From: an uncultured Clostridia bacterium | GTDB lineage: Bacteria > Bacillota > Clostridia > TANB77 > CAG-508 | DNA length: 8,279 nt | Direction: 5' to 3' | Assembly (NCBI GenBank): GCA_949448405.1 | Contig: CASTFX010000045.1 | Coordinates: 1-8,279 of the forward strand | Part shown: positions 1 to 5,849 of the stretch, piece after piece | Layout of the letters: every line of letters begins with the position of its first letter | Position numbering within the stretch: the stretch's first letter is position 1 | Position numbers and translations under genes: made by a program | Notes under the pieces: model-generated | Told to the model about the DNA's origin: nothing | Databases searched by the model: none | What the model saw: only the letters and a program-made list of their open reading frames with translations

Positions 1-260
1 GGTATGCCATGTATGACCTCATCATTTACAGATGCACATATTGTGCTTGGGAAGTTAGGAACTCCTTTTTGATAGCTAGGATACCCTTTTTGGGCAGGAA
101 TACCACCATTTTCTCTGATAATCTTTTCTGCAATCTTATCAAGTTCCATTGTGGTTATTCCTGGTTTAATTGTCTCTTCCATTTTTTTATGAACAAGAGC
201 TACTATCCTACATGCTTCTTTAATTAGTTCTATCTCTCTATTTGATTTTATTTCGATCAT
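1..260 (-). CDS. map: Methionine aminopeptidase type I, N-terminal part (runs off the left edge)
   Basis: Map is the cytoplasmic metalloenzyme that removes the initiator methionine from nascent proteins. Translating the minus strand from the ATG at 258-260 gives 86 codons without a stop before the window ends. The protein starts MIEIKSNREIELIKEACRIV, followed by a helical stretch with KPGITTMELD near residue 33, then GYPSYQKGVPNFPST near residues 58-72 and SVNDEVIHGIP at the end. These are the hallmark segments of type I Map; the His of HGIP matches the conserved substrate-side histidine of the family. The metal ligands (Asp, Asp, His, Glu, Glu) lie beyond the window edge and cannot be checked. 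The upstream AGGA, about 8 bases before the ATG, is a weak ribosome binding site. Map follows adk after a 157-base gap that holds a repeat copy; adk-map is the usual order in Bacillota. Confidence 0.96.
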   Translation of the reverse strand, partial: MIEIKSNREIELIKEACRIVALVHKKMEETIKPGITTMELDKIAEKIIRENGGIPAQKGYPSYQKGVPNFPSTICASVNDEVIHGI

Positions 261-391
261 CTTTTTATTCCTATTGAAAAATTAACTTCGTCTTGCTTTG
301 TTGCTGAGGCTGCTAGAGCTTCACTCGTTACAGCATCAGTATACAGTTTACAAAGTAGACTGTATCCATTAGGAAATTGCTTTCCTAGCAA
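257..391 (-). other. Open reading frame of 44 codons in the adk-map gap, probably not a gene
   Basis: On the minus strand a frame is open from a TTG at 389-391 to a TGA at 257-259, which overlaps the map ATG (ATGA arrangement). The peptide begins MLGKQFPNGYSLLCKLYTDA and ends near SIGIKR. I do not recognise it. There is no Shine-Dalgarno sequence before the TTG and the only start is a weak one. The frame lies mostly inside the repeat copy at about 277-405, and the related copy at 1122-1223 has stop codons in the corresponding frame. It is more likely a by-product of the repeat than a protein gene, although the overlap with the map start would be suitable for coupling if it were translated. 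Confidence 0.2.
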
Positions 392-405
392 TACTCATTT
401 TTTCA
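277..405 (-). repeat. Small palindromic repeat copy 1, in the adk-map gap
   Basis: This gap element is related to one on the other side of adk. Its block at 384-403, read on the plus strand, matches the reverse complement of 1122-1141 at 16 of 20 positions, and all four differences are transitions. Just inside, both copies keep CTAGG, five bases, then ATTTC. At the far end both have the 8-mer TTGTTGCT (298-305 plus strand here; minus strand in the other copy). Internal structure includes a hairpin at 371-386 (6-bp stem, GCAA loop on the transcribed strand) and an 11-bp stem with one mismatch and a 3-base loop at 341-365. The element is also bracketed by ATTGAAAAA at 273-281 and TTTTTCAAT near 399-407. 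No transposase is present, so a non-autonomous or intergenic repeat is the best guess. Confidence 0.55.
341..365 (-). other. Hairpin with 11-bp arms inside repeat copy 1
   Basis: The arms ATACAGTTTAC and GTAGACTGTAT flank a 3-base loop and pair at 10 of 11 positions. On the transcribed strand the exception is an A-C mismatch. No T-run follows, so it does not look like a terminator. A second small hairpin, AGGAAA-GCAA-TTTCCT on the transcribed strand, lies at 371-386 and has a GNRA-type loop, which stabilises RNA hairpins in general. Confidence 0.5.
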
Positions 406-417
406 ATTAACTTTTCC

Positions 418-1080
418 TTATCTAAGTTTTTCTATTAAATCGTTTGCAACATCTATGCCCATTCTATTAATTGACACGCTGACTTTTTCTGTACTTAATA
501 CACCTTTTTTATCGTAATATTCTACGAGTGGACTAGTTTTTTCTTCATAGATTTCTAGTCTTCTATTTATTGCTTCTGGATCTGAGTCATCTTCTCTTTG
601 TTTTAATTGTGATCCACATTTATCGCAGATTCCTTCTACTTTTGGTGGACTTAGTTTTATATTATATGTTGTTTTACAATCTTGATTAGTACATACTCTT
701 CTTGTAAGCATTCTATCTATGATTTCTTCTCTTGGTGTTACTAAATTTACTACTAAGTCTACTTTTTGTCCCATTTCTTCTAACATCTTATCTAGCTTTT
801 CTGCTTGTTCTATAGTTCTTGGAAATCCATCTAGTATTACTCCATTTTTTGCGTCTTCCCAAGTTAATCTATCTTTTACCATAGGCACTGTTATCTCATC
901 TGGAACTAAATTTCCTGATGAAATATACTTATCCGCAGCAATTCCTAGTTCAGTTTTTTCACTGATATTTTTTCTAAATATATCTCCTGTTGAAACTTGT
1001 GGAAGTCCTGTTTCTTTGCTGACAATTCCAGCAACAGTTCCTTTCCCTGTTCCTTGTGCTCCAAGCATTATTATTATCAT
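418..1080 (-). CDS. adk: Adenylate kinase, zinc-type LID
   Basis: Adenylate kinase interconverts ATP + AMP and 2 ADP in the cytoplasm. The 220-residue protein has a P-loop GAQGTGKGT at residues 7-15, STGDIFR at 30-36 in the AMP-binding part, DGFPRT at 84-89, and a LID domain from about 124 to 163 with QREDD at its end. The LID has four cysteines (C130, C135, C152, C155), consistent with structural zinc. The first pair is spaced C-x4-C rather than the usual C-x2-C, and the P-loop reads GAQGTGKGT where GPPGAGKGT is more common. The frame is open upstream to 1206, but the ATG at 1078-1080 is chosen because it gives the family N-terminus (MIIIMLG) and has AGAGAGG about 7 bases before it. The upstream extension lies in repeat DNA and resembles no Adk. 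It sits between secY and map as usual, with long gaps on both sides. Confidence 0.97.
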   Translation of the reverse strand: MIIIMLGAQGTGKGTVAGIVSKETGLPQVSTGDIFRKNISEKTELGIAADKYISSGNLVPDEITVPMVKDRLTWEDAKNGVILDGFPRTIEQAEKLDKMLEEMGQKVDLVVNLVTPREEIIDRMLTRRVCTNQDCKTTYNIKLSPPKVEGICDKCGSQLKQREDDSDPEAINRRLEIYEEKTSPLVEYYDKKGVLSTEKVSVSINRMGIDVANDLIEKLR

Positions 1081-1121
1081 ATAAATACCTCTCTTTATTA
1101 CAAATATCCTGTAATTTTCAT

Positions 1122-1223
1122 AAGAAACGAGCATTACTAGGCGTGTGATTTCAAATATCGATGAGGCGTGCTCCTGCACGTCGATTCGATTTTGAAAGAG
1201 CAACAACGACGTAAGGCAACGTT
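1122..1223 (+). repeat. Small palindromic repeat copy 2, in the secY-adk gap
   Basis: The left end AAGAAACGAGCATTACTAGG (1122-1141) and right end GCAACAACGACGTAAGG..CAACGTT (1200-1223) frame a large imperfect palindrome. The ends resemble those of the element at 277-405 in inverse orientation, so the two copies flank adk as an inverted pair. Base composition is unlike the neighbouring genes: by hand count 33 of the 70 bases at 1141-1210 are G or C, while the surrounding genes are clearly AT-rich. The middle parts of the two copies differ although both are palindromic, suggesting conserved fold or ends rather than conserved core. No open frame of interest and no transposase are visible. A REP/MITE-like intergenic element is the likely class; membership in a named family cannot be decided here. 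Confidence 0.55.
1149..1197. other. Long imperfect hairpin in repeat copy 2
   Basis: TTTCAAA (1149-1155) pairs with TTTGAAA (1191-1197). After a single bulged T, ATCGA (1157-1161) pairs with TCGAT (1186-1190). An internal loop of five bases per side follows, then CGTGC (1167-1171) pairs with GCACG (1176-1180) around the loop TCCT. This gives 17 base pairs in total. No T-tract follows on the transcribed minus strand, so I do not call it a terminator. In the message it would fold between secY and adk and could act as an RNA-processing or stability element. Confidence 0.65.
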
Positions 1224-1235
1224 TATTATGGAAAT

Positions 1236-2556
1236 TTATTCTAGGAAACCTTTGTAATGTCTCATCACTAATTGTGACTCTAATTGTTGTACTACTTCAA
1301 GAGCAACACCAACAACGATTAATATTGATGTACCACCAAATGTTATATCTATACTTGTGAATCTTAATAGCATTGGAAGTATAGCTATTATTGCTAAATA
1401 TATTCCTCCAAACCATGTTATCTTAGATACTATTGATGTTAAATATTCTGTTGTAGGTTTTCCTGCTCTTATTCCAGGAATAAATCCACCATTCTTCTTT
1501 ATATTGTTTGATACTTCTGCTGGATTGAATGTAGCAAAAGTATAGAAGAATGTAAATGCAACAATTAATACTAGATAAACTAGTGCATTTGCTATTGCGT
1601 ATCCCAATGGTACAGCTGCAGATGATGTAGCAATTGAGAATTTATATATTACTGACCAAAATCCTGTTCCAGCTGCAATATTTGTATTAAACATTGATAT
1701 TATCATTGCAGGGAATGTTAGGAATGATGATGCAAAGATTATTGGCATTACACCTGCCATTGCAAGTTTTAATGGTATATGTGTATTTTGTCCACCATAC
1801 ATTTTTCTTCCAACGACTTTTTTAGCATATTGTACTGGTACTCTTCTTTCAGCTTGTTGTACAAATACAACTGCTGCAACTAATATTATTGCTCCTATTA
1901 ATATTCCAAGTGCTGTTATTAATCCTGTTGTAGAGAATCCTAAACTTGTAAATATTAAATTCCATATTGTTATTATTCCACTTGGTAAGCCTGATAATAT
2001 ACCTACGAAAATTATTACTGATATTCCATTTCCAATACCTTTATTAGTTATTTGATCTCCTATCCACATAAGTAGTGAAGTTCCTGCAACTAATGAAAGT
2101 ACTACTAATGCTCCTGTTTTGAAGCTTTCATCAACGAATATTCCAGCACTTCTGTATGATAGATATATTCCTAAACTTTCTACTAAAGCCAATACTATTG
2201 TTAATATTTTTGTATATTTATTTAATTTGTCTCTACCTGCTTCTCCTTCTTCTTTAGAAAGTCTTTCAAGTGCAGGTATTACCATAGCTAACAATTGAAT
2301 AACAATTGATGCTGTGATATATGGACTTATGCTCATTGCAAACATTGAAAATCTTGAGAATGCACCACCTGATATTAGGTTTATTAGTCCTGATAATCCG
2401 GTTTTGTGCTCCAAGAGCTTCTGCTAATGCTACACTGTTTACTCCTGGTACTGTTATGTAGCATCCTAATCTAAATATAACTATTAATAGTACTGTATAT
2501 AATAACTTTTTTCTAACGTCTGGAGTCTTTATAGCGTTTTTTATTGTTTGAAACAA
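1236..2556 (-). CDS. secY: Protein translocase subunit SecY, frameshifted as sequenced
   Basis: SecY is the channel-forming subunit of the Sec translocon in the cytoplasmic membrane. The gene is split between two frames. Codons from the TTG at 2554-2556 encode the N-terminus (MFQTIKNAIKTPDVRKKLLY, first membrane segment, then SVALAEALGAQN). The rest continues in the +1 frame from about 2397 to the TAA at 1236-1238. Removing one C from the minus-strand CC at 2400-2401 restores AAC-GGA-TTA (N-G-L) and a continuous protein of about 439 residues, close to the usual 430. In the joined numbering, the plug/TM2 signature GGAFSRFSMFAMSISPYIT starts near 63, WIGDQITNKGIGNGIS is near 166, and the cytoplasmic loop GGFIPGIRAGKPT (356-368) contains the conserved arginine. 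The start is TTG, directly abutting the rplO stop, with GAGGTGG about 6 bases upstream. The downstream frame has no plausible independent start for a functional SecY. Confidence 0.93.
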
Positions 2557-2991
2557 TTAAACCACCTCAATCTTTCCTCCGGCAGCTTCGATTTTTTCTT
2601 TTGCTGTTTTTGTAAATCTTTTTGCTGCAACTTCTAACTTTTTATCTAAACTACCTGTTCCTAATATTACTATTCCATCATTTACTTTGCTTATAATTCC
2701 TTCTTTCATTAAGCTTTCTGCTGTAACTTTTTCTGATTCAGATTTATTAAGCATTGTTAATGTAACTTCTACATAATTATTTGCATGGATATTAGTAAAT
2801 CCTCTTTTTGGTAATCTTCTATATAATGGAGTTTGACCACCTTCGAAACCACGTCTTACTCCTCCACGTGATCTTGCTTTTTGTCCTTTATGACCTCTAC
2901 CAGATGTTTTTCCAAGTCCTGAACCAACACCACGACCAACTCTTGTTCTAGCCTTTTTTTCTACTGCTGGTTTTAATTCTCCTAATTTCAT
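2557..2991 (-). CDS. rplO: 50S ribosomal protein L15
   Basis: L15 is a late-assembling large-subunit protein that binds 23S rRNA. The 144-residue product has the typical Gly/Arg-rich N-terminal extension (GRGVGSGLGKTSGRGHKGQK, residues 19-38), then RRGFEGGQTPLYRRLPKRGF around 46-65, and a C-terminal globular domain ending GGKIEVV. Length and motifs match the family. The ATG at 2989-2991 is preceded by AGGAGGTG with about 10 bases of spacing. The gene follows rpsE after an unusual 155-base gap where rpmD would normally lie. Its last codons (AAG ATT GAG GTG GTT TAA) also provide the ribosome binding site of secY, whose start immediately follows the stop. Confidence 0.98.
   Translation of the reverse strand: MKLGELKPAVEKKARTRVGRGVGSGLGKTSGRGHKGQKARSRGGVRRGFEGGQTPLYRRLPKRGFTNIHANNYVEVTLTMLNKSESEKVTAESLMKEGIISKVNDGIVILGTGSLDKKLEVAAKRFTKTAKEKIEAAGGKIEVV
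2562..2568 (-). promoter_or_regulatory. secY ribosome binding site embedded in the end of rplO
   Basis: GAGGTGG on the minus strand lies within the last rplO codons, about 5-6 bases before a TTG that starts secY directly after the rplO TAA. This site decides the TTG start: no ATG in the frame would keep the conserved SecY N-terminus. The arrangement TAA-TTG implies translational coupling of secY to rplO. Confidence 0.65.
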
Positions 2992-3146
2992 TTTTTGATT
3001 ACACCTCCTAAATTTATCTTTTTGTTTTTTAGAAAATTATTATTTTTCTAAAAATAAGGTTAATTTACCTTAGTATGTGCAATGGTTTGTAGTAGCTTTG
3101 CACATTTTGGGCGTCTTACACTTTAACTTTGCTACGCCTAATTGTC
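2992..3146 (-). other. 155-base structured gap between rpsE and rplO, rpmD absent
   Basis: This is where rpmD (L30) usually lies. No frame resembling L30 (about 60 residues) is present; the few open triplets give only short meaningless peptides, and the gap is shorter than the roughly 180 bases L30 needs. Visible structure includes ATGTGCAA (3075-3082) with TTGCACAT (3098-3105), an 8-bp perfect stem around a 15-base loop; TTTTTAGAAAA (3026-3036) with TTTTCTAAAAA (3044-3054), an 11-bp AT-only-rich stem around 7 bases; and GGCGT (3110-3114) with ACGCC (3134-3138). No T-run follows on the transcribed strand. The rplO ribosome binding site AGGAGGTG lies at the downstream edge (3002-3009). Confidence 0.6.
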
Positions 3147-3638
3147 TTATAATATTTCTTCTACTTTTTTTCCTCTTTTTTTAGCAGCTTGCTCAACTGT
3201 CATCATATTTGTTAAAGCATTAATAGTTGCATAAACAACGTTTCTAGGGTTATTTGTTCCTATAACCTTAGTTCTAATGTCTTTGTATCCTGCAAGTTCT
3301 AGTACTGGTCTTACACTACCTCCAGCGATAACTCCTGTACCTTTTGCTGCTGGTTTTAACATAACTTTTGCACTTCCAGCTGTTCCGATATATTCATGTG
3401 GTATTGTTGTTTCTACTACTGGAACTTCTACTAAGTTTTTCTTAGCATCTTGAATAGCTTTTTTGATAGCATCAGGAACTTCTGCTGCTTTTCCATTACC
3501 TACTCCAATGTGTCCGTTTTCGTCTCCTACAACAACTACTGCGCTAAATCTAAAAGTTCTACCACCCTTTACAACTTTTGCAACTCTACTTATGGCAACT
3601 ACTTTTTCTTTTAACTCAAGTGTATTATTTTCTTCCAT
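3147..3638 (-). CDS. rpsE: 30S ribosomal protein S5
   Basis: S5 is a small-subunit protein near the mRNA entry side and the decoding region, important for translational accuracy. The 163-residue protein has the N-terminal double-stranded-RNA-binding fold with RVAKVVKGGRTFRFSAVVVV (residues 18-37) and GHIGVGNGKAAEVPDAIKKA (about 43-62), followed by the C-terminal domain with GTGVIAGGSVRPVLELAG and KVIGTNNPRNVVYAT. The VVKGGR loop is where substitutions giving spectinomycin resistance map in other bacteria; here it is ordinary. The ATG at 3636-3638 is supported by AAGGAGG about 12 bases upstream. It follows rplR after 38 bases. The usual downstream neighbour rpmD is missing. Confidence 0.98.
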   Translation of the reverse strand: MEENNTLELKEKVVAISRVAKVVKGGRTFRFSAVVVVGDENGHIGVGNGKAAEVPDAIKKAIQDAKKNLVEVPVVETTIPHEYIGTAGSAKVMLKPAAKGTGVIAGGSVRPVLELAGYKDIRTKVIGTNNPRNVVYATINALTNMMTVEQAAKKRGKKVEEIL

Positions 3639-3676
3639 TTTACGAGTTTTCCTCCTTAATTATATTTTTGTTCGTA

Positions 3677-4036
3677 CTAGAATTCTAGTCCTCCTTCACG
3701 TGCTGCTTCTGCTAAAGCTTTTACAACACCATGATATATATATCCGCCTCTATCAAATACTACTGTTTTTATTTTCTTCTCTATAGCTCTTTTTGCAATT
3801 AGTGCTCCAACTTCTTTTGCAGCTTCACAGTTAGCATGTTTTGTTTTTATTTCTTTGTCCATAGTTGATGCAGATACTAATGTTTTTCCTGCTACATCAT
3901 CTATTACTTGTACATAAAGATTTGTATTACTTCTGTATATACATAATCTTGGACGTTCAGCTGTTCCAGAGATTTTTCTACGAACACGTAAATGTCTTCT
4001 TTCTCTTTCCATTTTTCTGTCTGTACTCTTTATCAT
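3677..4036 (-). CDS. rplR: 50S ribosomal protein L18
   Basis: L18 binds 5S rRNA together with L5 and helps dock it into the central protuberance of the large subunit. The 119-residue protein shows the basic N-terminus RERRHLRVRRKISGTAERPR (about residues 11-30), the core RLCIYRSNTNLYVQVIDD, and the conserved ending FDRGGYIYHGVVKALAEAAR, GLEF. Length agrees with the usual 115-120. The ATG at 4034-4036 has AAAGGAG with good spacing. It lies 25 bases after rplF and 38 before rpsE, the standard position in the spc operon. Confidence 0.98.
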   Translation of the reverse strand: MIKSTDRKMERERRHLRVRRKISGTAERPRLCIYRSNTNLYVQVIDDVAGKTLVSASTMDKEIKTKHANCEAAKEVGALIAKRAIEKKIKTVVFDRGGYIYHGVVKALAEAAREGGLEF

Positions 4037-4061
4037 GTCTTTTCTCCTTTCTTTAATTTAA

Positions 4062-4601
4062 TTACTTCTTACCAGTTTTTCCTTCCTTACGTCTAATAAC
4101 TTCATCAACATATTTAATTCCTTTACCACGGTAAACTTCTGGTAATCTCTTTGTTCTAATTTCTGCTGCTGTTTGACCTACTAATTCTTTATCAATACCT
4201 TTAACTATTATTGAGTTTGGATTTGGTACATCAAAAGAAATTCCAGCTGGTGCTTTGTATATTACAGGGTGTGAATAACCTAATACTAAATTTAAGTCAT
4301 TTCCTTGTTTTTGAACTCTGTAACCAACACCATTAATCTCTAATTCTTTTTTAAATTCTTCTTTTACACCTATTACCATATTGTTGATTAATGTTCTTGT
4401 TAATCCGTGTAGACTTTTCATTTCTACTTCATCATTAGGTCTTTTAACTATAACTTTACCTTCTTCAACAGAAATTGATAATTCTTCACTTAAATCTTTT
4501 TCTAAAGTACCTTTTGGTCCTTTAACTGTTACATGACTTCCTTGAACCTTAACTTCAACACCTTCTGGTATTTCAATAGGTTTGTTGCCTATTCTTGACA
4601 T
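4062..4601 (-). CDS. rplF: 50S ribosomal protein L6
   Basis: L6 sits near the factor-binding region and sarcin-ricin loop of the large subunit. The 179-residue product starts MSRIGNKPIEIPEGVEV, has two related alpha/beta domains (roughly 1-80 and 85-175), and ends in the conserved segment PEVYRGKGIKYVDEVIRRKE followed by a short Gly/Lys tail. Length is exactly typical. AGAGGTGA lies about 8 bases before the ATG at 4599-4601. The gaps to rpsH (33) and rplR (25) fit one operon. Confidence 0.98.
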   Translation of the reverse strand: MSRIGNKPIEIPEGVEVKVQGSHVTVKGPKGTLEKDLSEELSISVEEGKVIVKRPNDEVEMKSLHGLTRTLINNMVIGVKEEFKKELEINGVGYRVQKQGNDLNLVLGYSHPVIYKAPAGISFDVPNPNSIIVKGIDKELVGQTAAEIRTKRLPEVYRGKGIKYVDEVIRRKEGKTGKK

Positions 4602-4634
4602 TTATATTCACCTCTTTATTTTTGTTTTAATTTT

Positions 4635-5033
4635 TTACCATACGTAAGCTAAAACTTCTCCTCCAAGTCCTTCTTTTCTTGCTTCTCTATCTGTCATTAT
4701 TCCTTTTGATGTAGATACAATTGCTATTCCTAAACCATTTAAAACTTGTGGTAATTCTTCTTTTGAAGCATATACTCTAAGTCCTGGTTTACTTATTCTT
4801 TTTATACCAGCTATAACTCTATTTCCTTTTTCATCATATTTTAGAGTTACTCTGATAGTTCCTTGAACATCACTTGATATTTCTTCAAATGATTTTATAT
4901 ATCCCTCTTTAAATAATATATCAGCTATAGCTAACTTCATCTTTGAAGCAGGTATATCAACTGTTTTATGTTTGCTGCTATTAGCATTTCTTATTCTTGT
5001 TAACATATCAGCTATTGGATCTGTTGTATTCAT
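4635..5033 (-). CDS. rpsH: 30S ribosomal protein S8
   Basis: S8 is a primary 16S rRNA-binding protein of the small-subunit platform; in E. coli it also represses translation of the spc operon by binding its own message. The 132-residue protein has the N-terminal TDPIADMLTRIRNANSSKH, the middle GTIRVTLKYDEKGNRVI, and the conserved C-terminal rRNA-binding part with GLGIAIVSTSKGIMTDREAR and GGEVLAYVW. The ATG at 5031-5033 has GGAAGGAGGAG about 5 bases upstream, one of the strongest sites here. The gap from the S14 gene is 44 bases and holds a short palindrome CAAAATTTTG (5048-5057). Confidence 0.98.
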   Translation of the reverse strand: MNTTDPIADMLTRIRNANSSKHKTVDIPASKMKLAIADILFKEGYIKSFEEISSDVQGTIRVTLKYDEKGNRVIAGIKRISKPGLRVYASKEELPQVLNGLGIAIVSTSKGIMTDREARKEGLGGEVLAYVW

Positions 5034-5077
5034 TTTTCTCCTCCTTCCAAAATTTTGAAAAAATGTTATTTTTATTC

Positions 5078-5263
5078 TTACCAGCTTGCTTTCTTAACTC
5101 CTGGAATCTCTCCCTTATGAGCTAATTCTCTGAAGCATACACGGCAAATTCCATATTTTCTAATGTAAGCATGTGGTCTACCACATAATTTACATCTATT
5201 ATATTCTCTAGTTTTAAATTTTTGTGGTCTTTGTTGCTTAACAATCATTGATTTTTTAGCCAT
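5078..5263 (-). CDS. rpsZ: 30S ribosomal protein S14, zinc-binding type Z
   Basis: S14 is a small protein of the 30S head. The 61-residue product is the short, four-cysteine form: C24 and C27 (CKLC) and C40 and C43 (CRVC) should bind one zinc, with the typical REYNRC, GRPHAYIRKYGICR and CFRELAHKGEIPGVKKASW segments. This form is usual in the spc operon of Bacillota; the longer, cysteine-free form, when present, lies elsewhere and is induced by zinc starvation. AAAGGAG is about 6 bases before the ATG at 5261-5263. It lies 15 bases after rplE. In databases the same gene is often called rpsN. Confidence 0.98.
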   Translation of the reverse strand: MAKKSMIVKQQRPQKFKTREYNRCKLCGRPHAYIRKYGICRVCFRELAHKGEIPGVKKASW

Positions 5264-5278
5264 GATTTTCTCCTTTCA

Positions 5279-5818
5279 CTAATTCTTAAATGGCATTCCT
5301 AAAAGAGTTAGTAACTCACGAGCTTCTTCGTCTGTCTTTGCTGTAGTTACAAAGATTATATCCATTCCTCTTAGTTTGTCTATCTTATCATACTCTATTT
5401 CAGGGAATATTAATTGTTCTTTAACTCCCATTGAATAATTACCTTTTCCATCAAAAGAAGTATTTGATACTCCTCTAAAATCTCTAACTCTTGGTAGTGC
5501 AACATTGAATACTTTATATGCAAATTCATACATTTTTTCTTTTCTTAATGTAACTTTGCAACCAACGTTAGCACCTTCTCTTAATTTAAATGCAGCGATT
5601 GATTTTCTAGCTTTAGTTATAATTGGTTTTTGTCCTGTAATTAAGCTTAAATCATTCATAGCATTTTCTAATGATTTTGGGTTATCTCTAATGTCTCCTA
5701 ACCCTATATTTATAACTATTTTATCAAGTTTTGGAACTTCCATAATAGATTTATAATTAAATTTTTTCATTAATGCTGGAACTACTTCTTTTTCATATTG
5801 TTCTCTTAACTTTTCCAT
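5279..5818 (-). CDS. rplE: 50S ribosomal protein L5
   Basis: L5 binds 5S rRNA and contacts the P-site tRNA and the small-subunit head. The 179-residue protein begins MEKLREQYEKEVVPALMKKF, has VPKLDKIVINIGLGD (about 28-42), GQKPIITKARKSIAAFKLRE (about 62-81), GCKVTLRKEKMYEF, the loop LPRVRDFRGVSNTSFDGKGN, and the ending FVTTAKTDEEARELLTLLG. Motifs and length match the family. The ATG at 5816-5818 is preceded by GGAGG with a rather long 12-base spacer, part of which can fold back on the site. Its stop is TAG, 15 bases before the S14 gene. Confidence 0.98.
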   Translation of the reverse strand: MEKLREQYEKEVVPALMKKFNYKSIMEVPKLDKIVINIGLGDIRDNPKSLENAMNDLSLITGQKPIITKARKSIAAFKLREGANVGCKVTLRKEKMYEFAYKVFNVALPRVRDFRGVSNTSFDGKGNYSMGVKEQLIFPEIEYDKIDKLRGMDIIFVTTAKTDEEARELLTLLGMPFKN

Positions 5819-5819
5819 A

Positions 5820-5833
5820 AGGTTTTGAAACCT
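5820..5833 (-). promoter_or_regulatory. Small hairpin overlapping the rplE ribosome binding site
   Basis: On the message AGGTTTCAAAACCT is a perfect inverted repeat between GGAGG (5831-5835) and the rplE ATG (5816-5818). With a 4-base loop it gives about 5 base pairs, using part of the Shine-Dalgarno sequence. It could lower initiation or shorten a spacer that is otherwise 12 bases. In E. coli the S8 repressor site lies near the same place (the rplE start), but nothing here shows an S8 site proper. Confidence 0.35.
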
Positions 5834-5849
5834 CCTTCCTTAATTTCTA

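Noticed and set aside
341..375. Internal promoter for map (TATACT near 341-346 on the minus strand)
   Set aside because: The -10-like hexamer is part of the palindrome and no good -35 sequence lies 16-18 bases upstream.
719..1084. Plus-strand frames, for example opposite adk, S5, L18, L24 and S3
   Set aside because: They are antisense shadows of well-supported genes, lack recognisable domains and ribosome binding sites, and are rich in codons expected from reading an AT-rich gene backwards.
1081..1206. N-terminal extension of adk by 42 codons to an upstream start at 1206
   Set aside because: The extension runs through the GC-richer repeat, resembles no adenylate kinase, and the ATG at 1078-1080 has both a good ribosome binding site and the family N-terminus.
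1236..2414. A separate short SecY beginning at the TTG at 2412-2414
   Set aside because: It would lack the first membrane segment, the TTG has no convincing ribosome binding site, and the frame joins cleanly to the upstream one by removing one base.
3026..3054. Rho-independent terminator between rpsE and rplO
   Set aside because: The 11-bp stem is almost purely A/T and is not followed by a T-run on the transcribed strand; ending transcription before rplO and secY would also make little sense.
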